From: CAYJLC01 sp044426345
GTDB taxonomy: Bacteria > Bacillota > Clostridia > Oscillospirales > Butyricicoccaceae
Direction: 5' to 3'
NCBI GenBank assembly: GCA_044426345.1
Contig: JAWXUP010000002.1
Location: 1-64,000 of the forward strand
Length of the DNA stretch: 64,000 nt
Part shown: positions 34,587 to 43,218 of the stretch, one piece after another
How the letters are laid out: every line of letters starts with the position of its first letter
How positions within the stretch are numbered: the stretch's first letter is position 1
The notes under the pieces: model-generated
The model's database searches: none
What the model was told of the DNA's origin: nothing
Seen by the model: only the letters and a program-made list of their open reading frames with translations
Program-made: the position numbers and the translations under genes

Positions 34587-35552
34587 ATGGATAAAATAGT
34601 AGTATTAGATGGATATACAGAAAATCCTGGCGATTTAAGCTGGAGTGGACTGGAAAAATTAGGAGAACTCACCGTTTATGATTATACACCGATAGATGAT
34701 GAGGAAGAAATAATTAAACGAATTGCAGATGCTAAAGCTATTTACACAAATAAAACACCTATTACACGAGCTGTTATTGAGGCTTGTCCTAGCGTTGAAT
34801 TTATTGGTGTATTAGCAACTGGATATAATGTTGTAGATTGTACGATTGCAAAAGAAAAGGGTATAACCGTATGTAATATTCCAACTTATAGTACAAATGC
34901 AGTGGCACAATTTACATTTGCACTTTTGCTTGAAATATGTCATAATGTAGGTCATCATAGTAATGCGGTACACGATGGACGTTGGCAAGCAAGCAGAGAT
35001 TTCTGTTTTTGGGATTACCCTTTAATGGAACTTTTAGGTAAAACTATAGGTATAATTGGTTTTGGACGTATAGGTCAAGCGACAGCAGTTATCGCAAAAG
35101 CTATGGGAATGAATGTAATTGCATATAATAGGTCACAAAGTGAACAAGGAAAATTACTAGCTGAATATGTAGATTTGGATACACTTTTTGCAAAAGCTGA
35201 TATAATTTCGTTGCATTGCCCACTTACAGAGCAAACTGAAAATATAATTTGCAAAGAAAATATCGCAAAAATGAAAGATGGCGTTATAATTTTAAATACA
35301 GGACGTGGACCACTTATCAATGAGCAAGACTTGACAGATGCTTTAAATAGCGATAAAGTTTACGCTGCTGCTGTTGATGTTGTTTCACGTGAACCAATTT
35401 TCGCAGAAAATCCACTACTTAAAGCAAAGAATTGTATAATAACACCACATATTGCGTGGGCATCGAAAGAAAGTCGCGCAAGACTTATGGATATAGCAGT
35501 TGAAAATTATGCACAGTTTAAAAAAGGTAATCCAATAAATGTAGTGAATTAA
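34587..35552 (+). CDS. D-2-hydroxyacid dehydrogenase
   Basis: The 321-residue protein has the NAD-binding motif GIIGFGRIGQATA, the catalytic Arg in NTGRGPLINE, the Glu in DVVSREP, and the His in ITPHIAWAS. It resembles glycerate or hydroxypyruvate reductases. It interconverts 2-hydroxy and 2-keto acids with NAD(H). It lies 10 nt after the isomerase gene behind AAGGAG and is in the same operon. Confidence 0.9.
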   Translation: MDKIVVLDGYTENPGDLSWSGLEKLGELTVYDYTPIDDEEEIIKRIADAKAIYTNKTPITRAVIEACPSVEFIGVLATGYNVVDCTIAKEKGITVCNIPTYSTNAVAQFTFALLLEICHNVGHHSNAVHDGRWQASRDFCFWDYPLMELLGKTIGIIGFGRIGQATAVIAKAMGMNVIAYNRSQSEQGKLLAEYVDLDTLFAKADIISLHCPLTEQTENIICKENIAKMKDGVIILNTGRGPLINEQDLTDALNSDKVYAAAVDVVSREPIFAENPLLKAKNCIITPHIAWASKESRARLMDIAVENYAQFKKGNPINVVN

Positions 35553-35593
35553 TGAATTATACTAAAAGTTACTTAGAAATAGAGGAAAAATAA

Positions 35594-36805
35594 ATGAAAT
35601 ACGATTTTACAACCGTTCTAGACCGTTCAGGCAAAGATTCGATAGCTTTTGATGTGCCACCAAAAATTTCAGGAGTGGAAGTTGTGCCTTGCAAAGAAGG
35701 TTTAGATAGAATTCCTATGTGGGTTGCCGATATGGGATTTCAAACTGTTCCGTCAATTACGGAAAAAATTAGTCAGCGTATAGAACATCCGATTTTTGGA
35801 TATTTTGAGCCTACTGATGAATATTATGATAGCATTATTAAATGGCAGAAAACTAGAAATGGAGCTATGAGTTTAAAAGCTAGCGATATCGGTTATGAAA
35901 ACAGCGTACTAGGTGGACTTATGTCGGCACTTAATGTTTTATGTTCAAAAGGCGATAAAGTTTTGGTTCACAGTCCAACGTATGTAGGTTTTACAGGAGC
36001 ACTTAAAAATTCAGGTTATGATATCGTGCATAGTGCGTTGAAATTAGATGAAAACAATGTTTGGCGTATGGATTTTGCTGATATGGAAGAAAAAATAGTA
36101 TCGCAAAATATCCAGACAGCAATTTTTTGTTCTCCACATAATCCTTGTGGACGTGCTTGGGAACATTGGGAGATTGCACAAGCAATGGAAATTTTTGAGC
36201 GATACGATGTATACGTTATAGCTGATGAAATTTGGTCTGACATTATGCTTGATGGCAATAGACATATTCCAACGCAATCGGTATCGCTAGATGCAAAAAA
36301 TAGAACGGTTGCGTTATATGCACCGTCGAAAACTTTTAATCTAGCGGGATTAATCGGAGCTTATCATATTATTTATAACGAAAGATTGCACAATAGAGTT
36401 TTAAAAGAATCATCGCTTAGTCACTATAATGGAATGAATATATTTTCAATGCACGCTTTAATTGGAGCGTATAGTGAGCAAGGTAGTGAATGGGTTTGTG
36501 AACTTCGCGAGGTGCTGACCGATAATATAGACTATGCTTGCGAATTTTTTGATACCAAAGTTAAAGGCATTAAAGTTTCAAAACCACAGGCTACATATAT
36601 GTTATTTATAGATTGTACAGAGTGGCTTATTGAAAATAATATGACGTTAGAACAGTTGATTAAAAAGGGCTTTGAGTATGGTGTTATGTGGCAAAATGGT
36701 GAGGCATTTTTTGGGAAAAATTGTATAAGATTAAATTTTGCATTGCCATTTGCGAAAGCGAAAGAGGCATTAGATAGAATGGATAAATATATTTTTAATG
36801 CATAA
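35594..36805 (+). CDS. MalY/PatB-type PLP enzyme
   Basis: The 403-residue protein is a fold-type I aminotransferase-like enzyme. IPMWVADMGFQTVPSI and GYFEPTDEYYDSIIKW are typical of MalY/PatB; the PLP lysine is in YAPSKTFNLAGLIGA, with SPHNPCGRAW and VIADEIWSDI ahead of it. Family members are cystathionine or cysteine beta-lyases, or aminotransferases. As the third gene after an isomerase and a hydroxyacid dehydrogenase, it might aminate the keto acid made by the dehydrogenase, but this is inference. Confidence 0.85.
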   Translation: MKYDFTTVLDRSGKDSIAFDVPPKISGVEVVPCKEGLDRIPMWVADMGFQTVPSITEKISQRIEHPIFGYFEPTDEYYDSIIKWQKTRNGAMSLKASDIGYENSVLGGLMSALNVLCSKGDKVLVHSPTYVGFTGALKNSGYDIVHSALKLDENNVWRMDFADMEEKIVSQNIQTAIFCSPHNPCGRAWEHWEIAQAMEIFERYDVYVIADEIWSDIMLDGNRHIPTQSVSLDAKNRTVALYAPSKTFNLAGLIGAYHIIYNERLHNRVLKESSLSHYNGMNIFSMHALIGAYSEQGSEWVCELREVLTDNIDYACEFFDTKVKGIKVSKPQATYMLFIDCTEWLIENNMTLEQLIKKGFEYGVMWQNGEAFFGKNCIRLNFALPFAKAKEALDRMDKYIFNA

Positions 36806-36847
36806 ATTGCATAATTTTTTATTTTGTGCCACTGCAACTTACAGCTA

Positions 36848-36924
36848 GTGCTATCTTTTTTCTCGGCAGTCGCTCGCCGCGTGGCTGATACTTTTGTGCG
36901 TACAAAAGTATCCAAAAGACGAAA
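36848..36924 (+). repeat. Dispersed repeat, copy 2 (inverted relative to copy 1)
   Basis: The segment matches the reverse complement of 29565-29634. Its hairpin is longer (GATACTTTTGT/ACAAAAGTATC, loop GCGT), so the stem is kept while the sequence changes. The stretch 36806-37254 has no gene. Confidence 0.75.
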
Positions 36925-37089
36925 ACACAGCTTGTTTTATCAGCGAGCCGTATCAGTCCGCTGCGTAAATAATTTTTCTCTGAAAAATTTTTACTTTGCT
37001 AGCTTGTGCTTTGGAATTTTATTTGAAGGTTAAGGTAAGTTTTGTTTTTGTGCTATATTTTTTAGCTTGTAACTTTTTCGACAGTCTGG

Positions 37090-37115
37090 GGAACGCATTT
37101 TATGCGTTCCTTTTT
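37090..37115 (+). terminator. Terminator-like hairpin
   Basis: GGAACGCA and TGCGTTCC at 37090-37110 form an 8-bp stem followed by TTTTT. Confidence 0.7.
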
Positions 37116-37190
37116 CGTTGTAAAATTGGTGGAAAAGTAGCGTGTATTTTTGGTAAAAATGCCTATAATCACAAAATATTAACGATAATA

Positions 37191-37219
37191 TTGTAAAAAA
37201 TACGTATTTGTGGTATTAT
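37191..37219 (+). promoter_or_regulatory. Sigma-A promoter of ABC exporter
   Basis: TTGTAA at 37191-37196, a 17-nt spacer, and TATTAT at 37214-37219, 36 nt before the GTG start. Confidence 0.6.
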
Positions 37220-37254
37220 ATAAATAGATTTTATTAGAGGATTGAGGTTTTAGA

Positions 37255-39015
37255 GTGAGGAAAGAAAATATTAACAAGGGAAGACTTACAAGGTTTTTAC
37301 CATACTATCGAAAACACGGATTAGCATTGTTTTTTGATTTGTTTTGCACAAGTCTTACAACTATTTGTGCATTAGTTTTTCCAATGATAGTTCGAGAACT
37401 TACAACTATCGCAACAACTGATTTAGCTAGTTTAACAATTGCATTCGTATTAAAATTAACTGGGCTTTATATGTTTTTGCGTATAGTAGATGTTTTCGCA
37501 GGATTTTATATGTCGTGCTATGGTCACGTTATGGGTTCGAAAATTGAAACAGATATGAGAAGTGATTTATTTAATCACTTGCAAAAATTACCATTTAGCT
37601 TTTATGATGAGGCGAAAATTGGCCAACTTATGTCACGTTTAACATCAGATTTATTCGACGTTACAGAATTTGCACATCACGCACCAGAAGAACTTTTAGT
37701 AGCTGGCGTGAAAATTATTGGTTCATTTATCATTTTATGCACTGTAAATGTACCATTAACGCTGATAATGTTCTCAGTTTTGCCTTTTATGATGTTATTT
37801 GCTTCTATGTTTAACAAAAAAGTTCGTAAAAATTTTAGAGACCAAAGAGTGCAAGTGGGTGAAATAAATTCACAAGTTGAAGATAGTTTGCTTGGTGTTC
37901 GTGTTGTAAAATCATTTGGAGCAGAAACAGTTGAAATAGAAAAATTTTCTAAAGGTAATAATAAATTTTTAAATATTAAAAAACGTACATATGCTTTTTT
38001 AGGTGGGTTTGAGGCGTCAAATAAATTTTTTGATGCTGTTATGTACACTTTAGTGTTATTTTTTGGTTCGATTTATATGATGAAAGGCAGTATTATAATT
38101 GCCGATTTCACGGCATATTTGCTGTATGTTTCAACACTTATCGAGTCTATTAGAAAAATAGTTCAGTTTACAGAACAATTCCAAAAAGGTATGACAGGTA
38201 TCGATAGATTCTTTGAAATTATGGATATAGATCCTGTTATCGTTGACAAAGAAGATGCGGATAAACTTGAAAATGTTCGAGGTGATATTGAATTTAAAGA
38301 CGTAACTTTTACTTATGGAGATGTTAACCGTGAGGTTTTATCTAAGCTTAATTTAAAAGTAAAAGCAGGTGATAATGTTGCTCTTGTTGGTCCGTCTGGT
38401 GGTGGTAAAACTACATTTTGTAATCTTATCCCAAGATTTTACGATGTTACAGACGGTAGTATTTTGGTTGATGGTCAAGATATAAAAGATGTAACGCTTA
38501 AATCTTTACGTGATGAAATTGGCTTTGTGCAACAAGATGTATATCTATTTTCAGGCACAGTTTTTGATAATATTGAATATGGCAAAAAAGGTGCTACATA
38601 TGATGAGGTTATGGAGGCTGCCAAGCTTGCTGGTGCAGATGAGTTTATTTCTCAACTTAAAAATGGTTATGATACCTATGTTGGTGAACGAGGAATTAAG
38701 CTTTCTGGAGGTCAAAAACAACGTATTAGTATAGCACGAGCATTTCTTAAAAATCCACCGATTTTAATTTTAGATGAGGCTACCAGTGCATTGGATAATG
38801 AAAGCGAACGTATTGTTCAGCAATCGCTCGAACGTCTATCAAAAGGTAGAACAACGTTTACTATAGCACATAGACTTACAACTATCAAAAATGCAGGAAC
38901 TATTTTAGTATTAACAGAAAATGGTATCGAAGAAAGTGGAACGCATATAGATTTAATGCAACAAAACGGAATTTATAGTAATTTATATAGTTCTTATGCT
39001 GAAATGAATGCATAA
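37255..39015 (+). CDS. ABC exporter, fused permease and ATPase
   Basis: The 586-residue protein has six membrane helices (about residues 18-310) and a C-terminal ATPase with Walker A GPSGGGKTT (near residue 378), signature LSGGQKQR, and Walker B ILILDEATSALD. This is the half-transporter layout of MsbA/LmrA-type exporters, which act as dimers and export lipids, drugs or peptides. The GTG at 37255 follows TTGAGG. It is monocistronic, so it likely forms a homodimer. Confidence 0.9.
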   Translation: MRKENINKGRLTRFLPYYRKHGLALFFDLFCTSLTTICALVFPMIVRELTTIATTDLASLTIAFVLKLTGLYMFLRIVDVFAGFYMSCYGHVMGSKIETDMRSDLFNHLQKLPFSFYDEAKIGQLMSRLTSDLFDVTEFAHHAPEELLVAGVKIIGSFIILCTVNVPLTLIMFSVLPFMMLFASMFNKKVRKNFRDQRVQVGEINSQVEDSLLGVRVVKSFGAETVEIEKFSKGNNKFLNIKKRTYAFLGGFEASNKFFDAVMYTLVLFFGSIYMMKGSIIIADFTAYLLYVSTLIESIRKIVQFTEQFQKGMTGIDRFFEIMDIDPVIVDKEDADKLENVRGDIEFKDVTFTYGDVNREVLSKLNLKVKAGDNVALVGPSGGGKTTFCNLIPRFYDVTDGSILVDGQDIKDVTLKSLRDEIGFVQQDVYLFSGTVFDNIEYGKKGATYDEVMEAAKLAGADEFISQLKNGYDTYVGERGIKLSGGQKQRISIARAFLKNPPILILDEATSALDNESERIVQQSLERLSKGRTTFTIAHRLTTIKNAGTILVLTENGIEESGTHIDLMQQNGIYSNLYSSYAEMNA

Positions 39016-39020
39016 AAAAT

Positions 39021-39059
39021 ACTCACCAGTTTATTTTTGACTGGTGAGTTTTATTTTTT
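39021..39059 (+). terminator. Terminator of ABC exporter gene
   Basis: ACTCACCAGT at 39021-39030 pairs with ACTGGTGAGT at 39040-39049, followed by TTTATTTTTT. Confidence 0.85.
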
Positions 39060-39082
39060 ATAAAATTCAATTATTACAAAAT

Positions 39083-39991
39083 TTATTTAATACTTTCGAA
39101 ATATTCCTTAGCAAGCTCGATAAAATATTGAGCAGCCTTGCTTTGATAACGATTATTTCTATAACAAACACTTATATTCCAAGTTGGTCTTGTAGATAAT
39201 CTAAAACACGCTACATTGTGATTTTGTTTCACGTAAAACTTTGGAACAATAGAACAAGCCAAGCCTTTTTCGACTATACTTATATTAGCTCGGTTGCTGG
39301 TTGTTTCAAGAATAATATTTGGTTCTATGTCATATTCTTTAAAAATTGGGTCGATAACTTCGCGTTGAGTAGATTCTCGATACATTAAACAATACGATAA
39401 ATCCTTTAAATCTTCAGCTTGTAAAATTGTATGTGGTTGACCATATGGGGCGACTTTTTCTGCAAGAGGGTGATTTTTAGGTGTTATTAGAAAAAATTCC
39501 TCTTTTGATAAATGTTCTGATACTATTGATGGGATATTATCGTCCTTAACAGATAAAAAAGCTAAATCTAATTCATCTTTTTGTAGCATTTCTATTTGCT
39601 TTTTAACGCTAATATCACGTGGAGTAATAGTCACTTGAGGATAAGAATGATAAAATCTTGGATATATCGCTAAAAACATATCCATACCACGTTCTGGGGC
39701 AAGTGCCATAGTTAGCGTGGATTTTTTTTGTTCTGCGATGTCTTGAATTTTAAGATATGCTTCATTTTTGATGGATACAATGCGTTTGGCATATTCAACA
39801 TAAACTTTTCCGGCTGTAGTAGGTACAAAACTATTACGCGAACGTACAAAAAGTTGGACACCTAGGTCTTTTTCGAGTTTTATAAGTTGTTGATCGAGAG
39901 CAGATTGCGTAATATAAAGTTTTTTCGCGGCTTTTGTAACGCCACCTTCTTCAGCAATTGCTAAAATGTAGTTTATTTGTTTGATATCCAC
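39083..39991 (-). CDS. LysR-family regulator near glucarate operon
   Basis: The GTG at 39991 is preferred because GAGGTGG lies 6 nt upstream. The 302-residue protein begins MDIKQINYILAIAEEGGVTK, with the LysR helix-turn-helix (AAKKLYITQSALDQQLIKLE), and has a substrate-binding domain of about 210 residues. It follows the glucarate operon on the same strand, separated by a terminator. The palindrome over the gudD promoter is a likely binding site, and a sugar acid or 2-ketoacid the likely inducer. Confidence 0.85.
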   Translation of the reverse strand: MDIKQINYILAIAEEGGVTKAAKKLYITQSALDQQLIKLEKDLGVQLFVRSRNSFVPTTAGKVYVEYAKRIVSIKNEAYLKIQDIAEQKKSTLTMALAPERGMDMFLAIYPRFYHSYPQVTITPRDISVKKQIEMLQKDELDLAFLSVKDDNIPSIVSEHLSKEEFFLITPKNHPLAEKVAPYGQPHTILQAEDLKDLSYCLMYRESTQREVIDPIFKEYDIEPNIILETTSNRANISIVEKGLACSIVPKFYVKQNHNVACFRLSTRPTWNISVCYRNNRYQSKAAQYFIELAKEYFESIK

Positions 39992-40051
39992 GATATTCCA
40001 CCTCATTCTTTAGTAATTTTATTCTAACATAAAAGTACCAAGGTGGCAAGC

Positions 40052-40084
40052 GTAAAAAAGAAAGGCAACCTAAGTTACCTTTCT
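40052..40084 (-). terminator. Terminator of glucarate operon
   Basis: On the minus strand AGAAAGGTAAC pairs with GTTGCCTTTCT (40084-40059, one G-U pair), followed by TTTTTAC. Confidence 0.8.
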
Positions 40085-40095
40085 AAAATTAAAAA

Positions 40096-40989
40096 CTATT
40101 TTACAAGTCCCATTTCAACTAAAACATCACGTAAGATTGCTTTTTCAGAATCTTTAAGTTCAGCGATAGGGTCTAAGCATTTACCAACTGGAATTCCTTG
40201 CATTACAAGACCTTCTTTGATTACTGCAGGGAATGTACCCATAGCACACGCAATACGAAGAGGATTTAGCGTAAATTGTGATTCTAAAGAGCCAGCAAGG
40301 TCGCCAGCCATATATTTTTCATAGATATCAGCGATTAAACGAGGTGCTACGTTTGCACAAGATGCGATAGAACCAGCTGCACCGTGACATAAACCAGAAT
40401 AGATTAATGTGTCGCGACCCATAAGAACGCTGAAGTTTTCAATACCACGAGTTAAACGGATATATTCAACAGCATTTGTCATATCACCAGTACTGTCTTT
40501 AACGCCGATAATATTTGGAATTAAAGCAAGTTTCGCAGCTGTAGCTGGAGTGATAGTAACATTGGTTTTTGGTTGGTTGTTATACATAATAATTGGTAAA
40601 TTAGTAGATTCAGCTACTGTTTTATAGAATGTATATAACTCGTCTTGTGTTTGAGAAACGAACATTGGAGTTAATACAGAAACAGCGTCGATTCCTGGAA
40701 TTTCTTCGCAGATTTTAAGTAAACGAATAACACCACGAGTTGTGATATGGCTTGCACCAGCGTAAACGTCAACTCTACCAGCAACTGCCTCAACAGTAAC
40801 TTCTAATAATTTACGATATTCATCATCAGAAAGCGCATAGAATTCACCAGTAGTACCCATTGGGAATACACCGTGGATACCTTCAGCGATTAAATGCTCA
40901 ATCATTTGTTTGTAAACAACGTAATCGATATTTCCTTCAGCATCGAAAGGAGTAATAATTGGAGGTATTATACCTTTTGGTTTAAACAT
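40096..40989 (-). CDS. DapA-family aldolase/dehydratase in glucarate operon
   Basis: The 297-residue protein is of the dihydrodipicolinate synthase family: FPMGTTGEFYAL (substrate carboxylate loop), IIMYNNQP (Tyr136) and IIGVKDSTGD with Schiff-base Lys164. Within this operon it most likely acts on 5-keto-4-deoxy-glucarate. It could cleave it to pyruvate and tartronate semialdehyde, which fits the adjacent garR, or dehydrate and decarboxylate it as KdgD does. The usual aldolase GarL belongs to another family. AGGAGAATTTT precedes the start. Confidence 0.85.
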   Translation of the reverse strand: MFKPKGIIPPIITPFDAEGNIDYVVYKQMIEHLIAEGIHGVFPMGTTGEFYALSDDEYRKLLEVTVEAVAGRVDVYAGASHITTRGVIRLLKICEEIPGIDAVSVLTPMFVSQTQDELYTFYKTVAESTNLPIIMYNNQPKTNVTITPATAAKLALIPNIIGVKDSTGDMTNAVEYIRLTRGIENFSVLMGRDTLIYSGLCHGAAGSIASCANVAPRLIADIYEKYMAGDLAGSLESQFTLNPLRIACAMGTFPAVIKEGLVMQGIPVGKCLDPIAELKDSEKAILRDVLVEMGLVK

Positions 40990-41004
40990 TAAAATTCTCC
41001 TATC

Positions 41005-41883
41005 TTATAAAGTTTCGATATCATCAATTTTTTTGTAGTATTTAATAATTGAACTATGGTCATCATTGCCACAATCATTGTTGTGTAACCATTGGAAGAT
41101 TTCTTGAACTGATGCAGTCATTGGAACGATAGCACCAACTGAGTGAGCACAATCAAGAGCATTATTTAAGTCTTTGATATGTAAATCAATTTTAAAACCT
41201 GGTTGGTCATTAGCAGCAATCATCATAGGAGCTTTAGCGTCCATAACTGTAGAACCAGCAAGACCACCACGGATAGCTTGGTATACTAATTCAGTGTCAA
41301 CACCAGATTTTTTAACAAAGCTCATAGCTTCTGCTAAAGCTTGAATGTTACAAGCAACTACGATTTGGTTTGCAAGTTTAGTTGTGTTACCAGCACCTAA
41401 ATCACCACAACGAACAACTGATGCACCCATACAAGAAAGTAATTCTTTGTATGCATCAAATACTTCTTGTTTACCACCAACCATAAATGATAAAGAAGCA
41501 TCAATAGCTTTTGGTTCGCCACCAGAAACTGGAGCGTCAAGCATTTCAACACCGTTTTTAGCAAGTTCTTCGCCGATTTCTTTAGAGGCAACTGGGTTGA
41601 TTGAACTCATATCGATAAAGGTAGTGCCAGCTTTCATTTGTTTAGCTACACCGTTTTCGCCTAACATAACAGCTTTAACTTGTGGGCTGTTTGGTAACAT
41701 AGTTAAAACTACGTCACAAGTAGCACCGATTTCTGTGCTTGTTGCAGATTTTGCACCAGCAGAAACAACTTCGTCAACTGCAGATTGGTTTAAGTCAGCT
41801 ACTGTAAGGTCGTAACCAGCTTTTAGAATATTTTTAGCCATTGGTTTACCCATAATGCCTAAACCGATTAATCCGATTTTCAT
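41005..41883 (-). CDS. garR: Tartronate semialdehyde reductase
   Basis: The 292-residue protein is a beta-hydroxyacid dehydrogenase: IGLIGLGIMGKPMAKNILKA (NAD(P)-binding), DAPVSGGEPKA (substrate loop) and GAGNTTKLANQIVV with the catalytic lysine. It reduces tartronate semialdehyde to D-glycerate. It lies between the LarA-like gene and the DapA-family gene, and so supports an aldolase route for glucarate. AAAGGAG precedes the start. Confidence 0.85.
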   Translation of the reverse strand: MKIGLIGLGIMGKPMAKNILKAGYDLTVADLNQSAVDEVVSAGAKSATSTEIGATCDVVLTMLPNSPQVKAVMLGENGVAKQMKAGTTFIDMSSINPVASKEIGEELAKNGVEMLDAPVSGGEPKAIDASLSFMVGGKQEVFDAYKELLSCMGASVVRCGDLGAGNTTKLANQIVVACNIQALAEAMSFVKKSGVDTELVYQAIRGGLAGSTVMDAKAPMMIAANDQPGFKIDLHIKDLNNALDCAHSVGAIVPMTASVQEIFQWLHNNDCGNDDHSSIIKYYKKIDDIETL

Positions 41884-41926
41884 AATAATTTCTCCTTTGT
41901 TTTTCGTTTTTTAATATTTTAATTTA

Positions 41927-43216
41927 CTAAATAATATGTCCTAAATCTATTAGATTTCCATTCTCATCGAAAGGTAAATCCATAAGTTCTGAATCTAAAA
42001 CTAGATTTTCATTTGCATTAATTTCATCTAAATATTGATACGACATATAAATCGTTCCGACTTCTAGAGAATTAGCGATACGAATTAAACGAGGTTCATC
42101 GCCTTCATATCCGGTGCAAGTACGTAAACAAGCTTGGATTGCTTGCTTATCGCTTTTCATAACCATAGGAATACGCACATTTTCGATAACAGTAGACGTT
42201 AATACGTTTGGATAAGTTTGCTCGAAGTCGATTTTATCAAATAAACGACGAGTTGTAACGTGAGCCATACCAGTACCAGTTGCATTGTGATGACTTTCAT
42301 CGCTCAAATCTAGCACTGCAACACGTTGTGAAATTAATCCACCAGATGCGTATGGAGTTACAAAAGTACCAGTTATGTTAGAGTCCATACCACTACCAGA
42401 GAAGTTTTTACCAATTGTATCACAAACAAGAACTTCGCATTCTGCTGTATGTATTTTAGGTAATAAATCTATAGCCTTTTTTAAATAAATTGGCTCTAAA
42501 GTATGTATCTCATCAGGTTTCATAACAACTAGTTCGTGGGTTCTATCAAAAGCGTTTTCTAAAATCGCAACACCACAAAGTAGTGGAATTGCTTTCATAA
42601 CTGTTTCGCCGAAAAGACGAACGTTTTTAGCCATATTTTGAAAACCTTCTTTATGGCAATGCTCAGCACCGAATTGTTTACCAATACCGATAGCCATCAT
42701 TTTCATAATTCCACTTTCAAAAGGCCCTCTAAAGCAAGTGTGAGGTTTTATGCGATTGACAACGATAACGCCATCAGCACCTAATACGTCTTTGCTTGCG
42801 AAAACTTCCACGCCTTCAGCATTTAAGCCTACAGAAACTGTTTCCATACTGCTTTTTATCGGACAACCCATAGATTCTTCGGTGATTTTAAAACCTTCTA
42901 GGATTTTGCGTTGACCTTCAGAAGTAGCGCCACCGTGACTACCCATAGTAGCTGCTAAAAATGGTTTTCCACCTTGTGAATATACGAAATCAACCAGTGT
43001 TTTTAAAATCAAAGGCATATTTGCAATACCACGACTACCTGCTGTGATAGCAACCGACATACCTTGCTCGATTTTAATATCTTTTTCAGCTAAATTTGCA
43101 AGAATAGTGCTTGAAATATCCTCGGTTTTGATATATGAATCATCAAAAACTTGACGTACTTTATAAACTTTTGGTACAGGAACGTCTTTTACAAGATTAC
43201 TTACTACACTGCTCAT
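41927..43216 (-). CDS. LarA-like (lactate racemase domain) protein
   Basis: The ATG at 43216 is chosen; an upstream TTG at 43234 would extend into gudD. The 429-residue protein shows SVAITAGSRGIANMPLILKT, FLAATMGSHGGATSEGQRKI, VVNRIKPHTCFRGPFESGIM and DTIGKNFSGSGMDSNITGTF. This fits proteins annotated as lactate-racemase-domain, related in part to nickel-pincer LarA, though I am not sure of the exact family. Its place between gudD and garR suggests an epimerase or racemase feeding sugar acids into the pathway. No larB, larC or larE is in the window. Confidence 0.6.
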   Translation of the reverse strand: MSSVVSNLVKDVPVPKVYKVRQVFDDSYIKTEDISSTILANLAEKDIKIEQGMSVAITAGSRGIANMPLILKTLVDFVYSQGGKPFLAATMGSHGGATSEGQRKILEGFKITEESMGCPIKSSMETVSVGLNAEGVEVFASKDVLGADGVIVVNRIKPHTCFRGPFESGIMKMMAIGIGKQFGAEHCHKEGFQNMAKNVRLFGETVMKAIPLLCGVAILENAFDRTHELVVMKPDEIHTLEPIYLKKAIDLLPKIHTAECEVLVCDTIGKNFSGSGMDSNITGTFVTPYASGGLISQRVAVLDLSDESHHNATGTGMAHVTTRRLFDKIDFEQTYPNVLTSTVIENVRIPMVMKSDKQAIQACLRTCTGYEGDEPRLIRIANSLEVGTIYMSYQYLDEINANENLVLDSELMDLPFDENGNLIDLGHII

Positions 43217-43218
43217 AA

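Noticed and set aside
41345..41815. 156-codon plus-strand frame opposite garR
   Set aside because: Antisense shadow of a conserved dehydrogenase gene.
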